A stretch of DNA of 27,170 nucleotides from an uncultured Muribaculaceae bacterium (GTDB taxonomy: Bacteria > Bacteroidota > Bacteroidia > Bacteroidales > Muribaculaceae). The notes under the pieces were generated by a model. The model saw only the letters and a program-made list of their open reading frames with translations. It searched no databases and was not told the origin of the DNA. Below are positions 23,010 to 27,170 of the stretch, one piece after another. Numbering within the stretch: the stretch's first letter is position 1; each line of letters opens with the position of its first letter. The stretch spans positions 1-27,170 of the forward strand of contig CAJUJB010000036.1 of the NCBI GenBank assembly GCA_910586595.1, read 5' to 3'. Both the position numbers and the translations under genes were made by a program.

Positions 23010-25990
23010 TGCAGCCAAATTTCTTGCGCTCGGTTGCTCAATATTATTCCTCTGAGGCTCCGGGGCGCCCTGCGCAGGAGAACATCATATATGTTCTGCC
23101 CAATAAGCGCAGCGCGATGTTTTTGAAAAAATATGTGCGTGAGCAGGTGAGCGGTGTCGCTCTTATGCCCCGGTTCATGACCATGCGCACCTTCATAAGC
23201 ATTTTTGCGGCCAGACCTGAGGCTCAACCACGCGAACTGCTGTTTATTCTCTATGAGGCCTATCGCAGAGCGATGAAGGCAAGAGGACGTGCAGAGGGGG
23301 TGAGAGAGTTTGATTCATTTATATTCTGGGGCGACATGATTCTCTCGGATTTCGATGACATTGACCGCTCACTTGTCAATGCAGATGAGCTCTTCAAGAA
23401 TTTACGCGATATTAAAGAGATACAGGCCAATTATCTTGACGACGAGCAGAAAGAGGTGATACGGCGTGTTTGGGGAGAGAGTCGTCTGACTGCCGACATA
23501 GATGAATTCTGGCTTCATATCGGAGAAAACCCTGAGGACGGAGCTATGGCGTCGAAGTTTGTCTATCTGTGGGAGATTCTGGCCGAAGTATACCATAATT
23601 TTCATTCAATACTTGCTGAGAAGGGAATCGCCTCTCCAGGTGGGCAATATAGGTCAGCCCTGGCAAAGATCAGCTGCCTGAATGACTATGATATTCCGGC
23701 TGACACTCATTATGTGTTTGTCGGATTCAACGATCTGTCGACGGTCGAGACTCTGATTTTTGACCGGCTCAGGGGGCTGGGTGTCGCATCTTTCTTCTGG
23801 GATACGGCGGTGTTGTCGGCGGGTGCTGACATTCAGTTCTCACGTCCGCTTCGACGTTTGTCCGAGTTGGTGAGGAACTTCCCGATGCCTGCTGGATACA
23901 GTGTGCCGATGCCTGAATGCACGCCTGAGATAACTGTGTCTGCTGTACCTTCGAATGTAGGCCAGGCCAAGGCTCTGACTCCTTTATTGTCGGATTGGGC
24001 CCAAGCTGGATATATTGACAGTGCCAATCCACTCAACACGGCTGTCGTGCTGCCCGATCAGGGGCTTCTTCTGCCGTCGCTCATGTCGATTCCTGAAGAT
24101 ATAACGGCTGTCAATATTTCGATGGGTCTATCGTATCGTACGACTACCTTCGCGTCGTTACTTCACTCCATAATCAGCATGCAGCTTAGAGCGCGTGATA
24201 TACATGGATCTACGCATTTCTATTACGAAGATCTCACCTCCGTTCTGGCACACCCGCATATCCAACTCATTGCGAGGGTAGAGGCTGATGACTTATCGAA
24301 GATGATCGCCGAGAATAAATTGTATAACATAGCCGCCGCGGAGGTTACAGCAATGGCCCCGTCTTTAAAGGCTGTGTTCACCCCTGTGCGCGATCTTTCG
24401 CAAGTGGCCGATGTGGCAGCTTATCTGCTCAAGCTTTTGGATTGGTTGCAGGCACGGCTCGACACGTCGGACCCTGACAGTGAGATGCCGGTTGCTAAAT
24501 TTGAATTGGAAGCCATAGCCTATTTCCGGTCAGAAGTTGAGGCTTTGTCTGAGCTTATTGCGCAATATGGCGTCACAATGACGGAGAGAACCTTTTTCCA
24601 TCTCTTCGAACGCATCTTTACCAGCCGCGGACTTACAGTGAACGGTACACCTTTGGCAGGATTGCAGGTGTTGGGCGTTCTTGAGACGCGTGCCCTCGAT
24701 TTTGACAATCTTATTGTGCTGTCGATGAATGAGCGCGTCTTCCCCCGTAAGCAATATTCCCGCACCATGATTCCAAACACGCTGCGAAGTGGATTCGGTT
24801 TGCCTGACTTCGAGAGTCTGGAATGGACGTATGCCTATTGTTTCTATCGTCTGATTGCCCGCGCGCGTAGAGTTTCTCTCTTCTATGATTCCCGTACCGA
24901 TGGCCTTGGAAATGGAGAGGTCTCGCGGTATATATCGCAGATGAAATACCTTATGCCGGGGCTGAACGTAAAAGTTGGAACGGTGAGTTATCCTGCCGGA
25001 AGTGATTCGAAGGCCTCTATTTCCTTGCCCAAAACTCCGGAAATCATGGCTGAGCTTGACGAGTTCCGCGCAGGCGGACGCTTGCGGTTGTCGGCCTCGG
25101 CTCTCAAGACCTACAAACAATGTCCGATGAAATTCTATCTTGAGTATGCACGCCGCATGCGAGGATCGGATGAATTGGTAGATTATATCTCGGCCTCAGA
25201 ATTCGGAACGGTTGTTCACAATGTAATTCAGAAATTATATAGCGACTACAAAGGTCAATTGATCACTTCCGAGGTTCTCGATAAGTGGCTACACCCGGAT
25301 AATGCGCGTATCGATGAGATTGCCCGTGAGATGATTGTGCGTGAGCGTTACCCTAAAGCCAAGAATCCCGATGAAGTCATATTGTCGGCTGAGGCGCAGC
25401 TCGCGAGCAGCCTGGTTGCCAAGATTGCCCGTGCTAATCTTGTGGCAGAACGCGATTTATACTGTCGTGGAGGCCAGAGCTTCACATTCGTGGAGAATGA
25501 GATGAAGGTCAATAAGGTTTGGTCGGTTGCTCCAGATCTTGATGTTAATTTCTACATGTCGATTGACCGTGTTGACCAAGTTTCCGGAGAGTTCCTACGT
25601 TTTATCGACTTCAAGACAGGCGATGACGATTTCGTTTCTGAAAAACTGGATAGCCTGTTCAATCGGAATTCGACTGCAAAAGATGGCATACTTCAGCTGA
25701 TGATCTATTGTGAGGCTTATCTGTCGATAGAGAATGAGGCGGTAGATATTGAGGCGGTGCTTCATCCTATGCGGCGCTTATCTGGCGGCTTCCCTCTGAT
25801 GCCTCTGCGTATTGCCGGACAAGATATGACGTCCTATAAGGCTCTCCGGGATGAATTTAAACCTCTTCTCCAGACTTTTATCAAAGAAATTTTTGATCCG
25901 GCAGTTCCGATTACGCAGTGTAAATCCGACACACCATGTGTTTATTGCCCATTCCAGGCCATGTGTGGGCGCATACCTAAGCGTTACTGA
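23006..25990 (+). CDS. AddB-like PD-(D/E)XK nuclease with Fe-S cysteines
   Basis: The 994-residue protein resembles the AddB half of AddAB, which processes double-strand breaks for RecA-dependent repair. The N-terminal part has helicase-like segments (IYVLPNKRSAMFLKKYV, VLSMNERVFPRKQY), but I see no Walker A GxGKT. The C-terminal nuclease has FGTVVHNVIQKLY, Asp854/Asp857 (IDRVDQ), and Asp868-Phe-Lys870 (FIDFKTG), fitting an intact PD-(D/E)XK site. Four cysteines at 706, 978, 981 and 987 (CPMKFYLEY, then CVYCPFQAMC) match the AddB iron-sulfur pattern. It overlaps holB by 4 bases and shares one base with hemW. An AddA helicase partner is not in the window. Confidence 0.85.
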   Translation: MMQPNFLRSVAQYYSSEAPGRPAQENIIYVLPNKRSAMFLKKYVREQVSGVALMPRFMTMRTFISIFAARPEAQPRELLFILYEAYRRAMKARGRAEGVREFDSFIFWGDMILSDFDDIDRSLVNADELFKNLRDIKEIQANYLDDEQKEVIRRVWGESRLTADIDEFWLHIGENPEDGAMASKFVYLWEILAEVYHNFHSILAEKGIASPGGQYRSALAKISCLNDYDIPADTHYVFVGFNDLSTVETLIFDRLRGLGVASFFWDTAVLSAGADIQFSRPLRRLSELVRNFPMPAGYSVPMPECTPEITVSAVPSNVGQAKALTPLLSDWAQAGYIDSANPLNTAVVLPDQGLLLPSLMSIPEDITAVNISMGLSYRTTTFASLLHSIISMQLRARDIHGSTHFYYEDLTSVLAHPHIQLIARVEADDLSKMIAENKLYNIAAAEVTAMAPSLKAVFTPVRDLSQVADVAAYLLKLLDWLQARLDTSDPDSEMPVAKFELEAIAYFRSEVEALSELIAQYGVTMTERTFFHLFERIFTSRGLTVNGTPLAGLQVLGVLETRALDFDNLIVLSMNERVFPRKQYSRTMIPNTLRSGFGLPDFESLEWTYAYCFYRLIARARRVSLFYDSRTDGLGNGEVSRYISQMKYLMPGLNVKVGTVSYPAGSDSKASISLPKTPEIMAELDEFRAGGRLRLSASALKTYKQCPMKFYLEYARRMRGSDELVDYISASEFGTVVHNVIQKLYSDYKGQLITSEVLDKWLHPDNARIDEIAREMIVRERYPKAKNPDEVILSAEAQLASSLVAKIARANLVAERDLYCRGGQSFTFVENEMKVNKVWSVAPDLDVNFYMSIDRVDQVSGEFLRFIDFKTGDDDFVSEKLDSLFNRNSTAKDGILQLMIYCEAYLSIENEAVDIEAVLHPMRRLSGGFPLMPLRIAGQDMTSYKALRDEFKPLLQTFIKEIFDPAVPITQCKSDTPCVYCPFQAMCGRIPKRY

Positions 25991-27090
25991 TGGCTGGGAT
26001 ATATATACACATACCTTTCTGCCACAGCAAGTGTGCTTACTGTGATTTTTACTCCCTTGCACGTACCGATAGAATCACAGCCTATACAGCTGCCTTAAAG
26101 ATGGAGTGGATGAGTCGTAGGGCGGAACTTGGAGATGAAGCCGTGCGCACCATTTATCTGGGCGGAGGCACTCCGTCGTTATTGCCTGGAGAAGCCTTGC
26201 TTGATATAGCCGGATGGTTACCGAAAGACTATGTTGAAGAGTTTACGCTGGAGGTAAATCCTGAGGATGTGAATGCCGGCGCGGTGAAAACATGGCTCAG
26301 TGCCGGAGTGAACCGTGTGAGCATGGGTGTGCAATCGCTGGTCGATTCAGAGCTTGCGGCGGTTGGAAGAAGACATTCTGCGGCCGAAGCTTTGAAAGCC
26401 ATTGAGTGTCTTAAGGGCGGCGGTATTGAGAATATCAGCTGTGACCTTATATACGGATTACCCGGACAGACGGCTCAATCATGGCAGCATTCGATTGACA
26501 CGTTGCTTGCATCCGGCATCACACATCTGTCGGCGTATTGTCTCAGTTATGAGCCCGGAACGAGGCTATACTTGAAGCGCGAGCGGGGAGAGGTCGAGGA
26601 GGCAGACGATGAGTTGATTGAAGAAATGTATAAGCGTCTGTGCAGTGCTGCGCGGATGCGAGGTTTTCGACACTACGAAATTTCAAATTTTGCTCTGGCC
26701 GGATATGAGTCACGCCATAATTCGTCGTATTGGACAGGAATCCCTTATCTCGGACTTGGCCCTGGCGCTCATAGCCTTGGAGTTGATGGTGTGAGGCGCT
26801 ATGTGCCTTCGTCTCTAAAGACCTATCTCGCTGACCCTTCTAATTCTGCAGTTGTAGACGAAGAAACTGAGCTTGATCGCCTTAATGACCGCTTGCTCAT
26901 TAGTCTGCGTACAGCGGCAGGCCTCGATTTGACAGCCTTGACTCCGTTGCAGTATGCAACAATAGAAACAGCCGCCGCCCCGCATCTGCGTGCAGGACGG
27001 CTGGTGAAAGAGGCCGGAGTTCTCCGTGTGCCGGAAGAGGCCTGGTTGGTGTGTGATTTAGTATTGAGGGATCTTTTCTTCGAGGATTAA
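25990..27090 (+). CDS. hemW: Radical SAM heme chaperone HemW
   Basis: HemW is a radical SAM protein, formerly named as a coproporphyrinogen oxidase, that binds heme and hands it to target proteins. The 366-residue protein has the 4Fe-4S motif CHSKCAYC (Cys11, Cys15, Cys18), followed by Asp rather than the extra Cys of true HemN, which supports HemW. Further landmarks are YLGGGTPSLL (56-65), LEVNPEDV, RVSMGVQSL, DLIYGLPGQT, and HYEISNFALAGYESRHNSSYW with LGLGPGAHS. The ATG shares its A with the stop of the AddB-like gene (TGATG). The gene is complete, ending 30 bases before the adapter. Confidence 0.94.
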   Translation: MAGIYIHIPFCHSKCAYCDFYSLARTDRITAYTAALKMEWMSRRAELGDEAVRTIYLGGGTPSLLPGEALLDIAGWLPKDYVEEFTLEVNPEDVNAGAVKTWLSAGVNRVSMGVQSLVDSELAAVGRRHSAAEALKAIECLKGGGIENISCDLIYGLPGQTAQSWQHSIDTLLASGITHLSAYCLSYEPGTRLYLKRERGEVEEADDELIEEMYKRLCSAARMRGFRHYEISNFALAGYESRHNSSYWTGIPYLGLGPGAHSLGVDGVRRYVPSSLKTYLADPSNSAVVDEETELDRLNDRLLISLRTAAGLDLTALTPLQYATIETAAAPHLRAGRLVKEAGVLRVPEEAWLVCDLVLRDLFFED

Positions 27091-27120
27091 GCGCTTACCA
27101 CATAGGTGTGAAGCCGTCGG

Positions 27121-27170
27121 AGATCGGAAGAGCACACGTCTGAACTCCAGTCACCCTTAGGTATCTCGTA
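27121..27170 (+). other. Illumina TruSeq adapter and index at contig end (artefact)
   Basis: Bases 27121-27154 match the TruSeq read adapter (beginning AGATCGGAAGAGC and ending CAGTCAC). The next 8 bases (27155-27162) sit where the sample index belongs, and 27163-27170 (ATCTCGTA) match the start of the constant sequence after the index. This is library sequence, not the organism's DNA. Confidence 0.97.

Noticed and set aside
24530..25120. A 196-codon minus-strand frame inside the AddB-like gene
   Set aside because: The plus-strand frame is continuous and motif-bearing over the same region.
27091..27170. A gene or regulatory sequence after hemW
   Set aside because: Only 30 genomic bases remain before the adapter, and they hold no recognisable signal.

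Overview
The window is a 27 kb piece of a Bacteroidales chromosome, probably from a gut lineage such as Muribaculaceae or a relative. The order-level call rests on several signs. Candidate promoters have the Bacteroidetes form (TTTG or TTG, about 19-20 nt, TAnnTTTG). There is a secreted protein with a type IX secretion-like C-terminal domain, a DUF2027-Smr protein, a Bacteroidales-type Wzi-like outer-membrane protein, an EFR1-type flavodoxin-ferredoxin, TlpA-like lipoproteins and a MORN-GH25 lysozyme. The family-level guess is inference. No tRNA, rRNA, CRISPR array, insertion sequence or phage gene was seen. The last 50 bases (27121-27170) are not genomic: they match the Illumina TruSeq adapter plus an 8-nt index.

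Layout. (1) Bases 2-1174 (+) are the 3' end of a large secreted FN3/jelly-roll protein, closed by a strong hairpin terminator. (2) Bases 1247-7988 (-) hold eight tightly packed genes, read from right to left: LysE-family exporter, CBM9-like protein, Wzi-like outer-membrane protein, lipocalin-like lipoprotein, LegB-like sugar-nucleotide dehydratase, ATP-grasp ligase, NeuB/LegI-type nonulosonate synthase, and a small TlpA-like lipoprotein. Gaps are 1-5 bases or the genes overlap by 4-7 bases, so this looks like one operon. It combines part of a nonulosonic (sialic/legionaminic-type) acid pathway with capsule or surface-glycan genes. (3) Bases 8097-9125 (+) encode a stand-alone MORN-GH25 lysozyme. 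(4) Bases 9183-18557 (-) hold a second long gene train: udk, lptB, glnS, a helical-repeat protein, cdsA, DUF2027-Smr, an EFR1 flavodoxin-ferredoxin, and a large TlpA-like lipoprotein. (5) gdhA (-) stands alone with a good promoter. (6) Bases 20332-27090 (+) hold mlaE, mlaF, holB (delta prime), an AddB-like nuclease and hemW, again with overlapping or nearly touching genes.

How the genes work together. Trains 4 and 5-6 are mostly core cell biology: nucleotide salvage, LPS export (LptB), tRNA-Gln charging, CDP-diacylglycerol synthesis, lipid trafficking (MlaEF), clamp loading, recombination nuclease and heme delivery. The accessory interest is in train 2, where a partial nonulosonate route, an ATP-grasp ligase of unknown substrate, a Wzi-like protein, a CBM9-like protein and two lipoproteins appear to be co-expressed. 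Pathway steps normally required (aminotransferase, acetyltransferase, hydrolysing epimerase, CMP-transferase) are absent from the window. The two TlpA-like lipoproteins are each the last gene of a long minus-strand train, beside a convergent hairpin. There is no gene-free stretch longer than 300 bases; the longest, about 263 bases at 20069-20331, holds divergent promoter signals.
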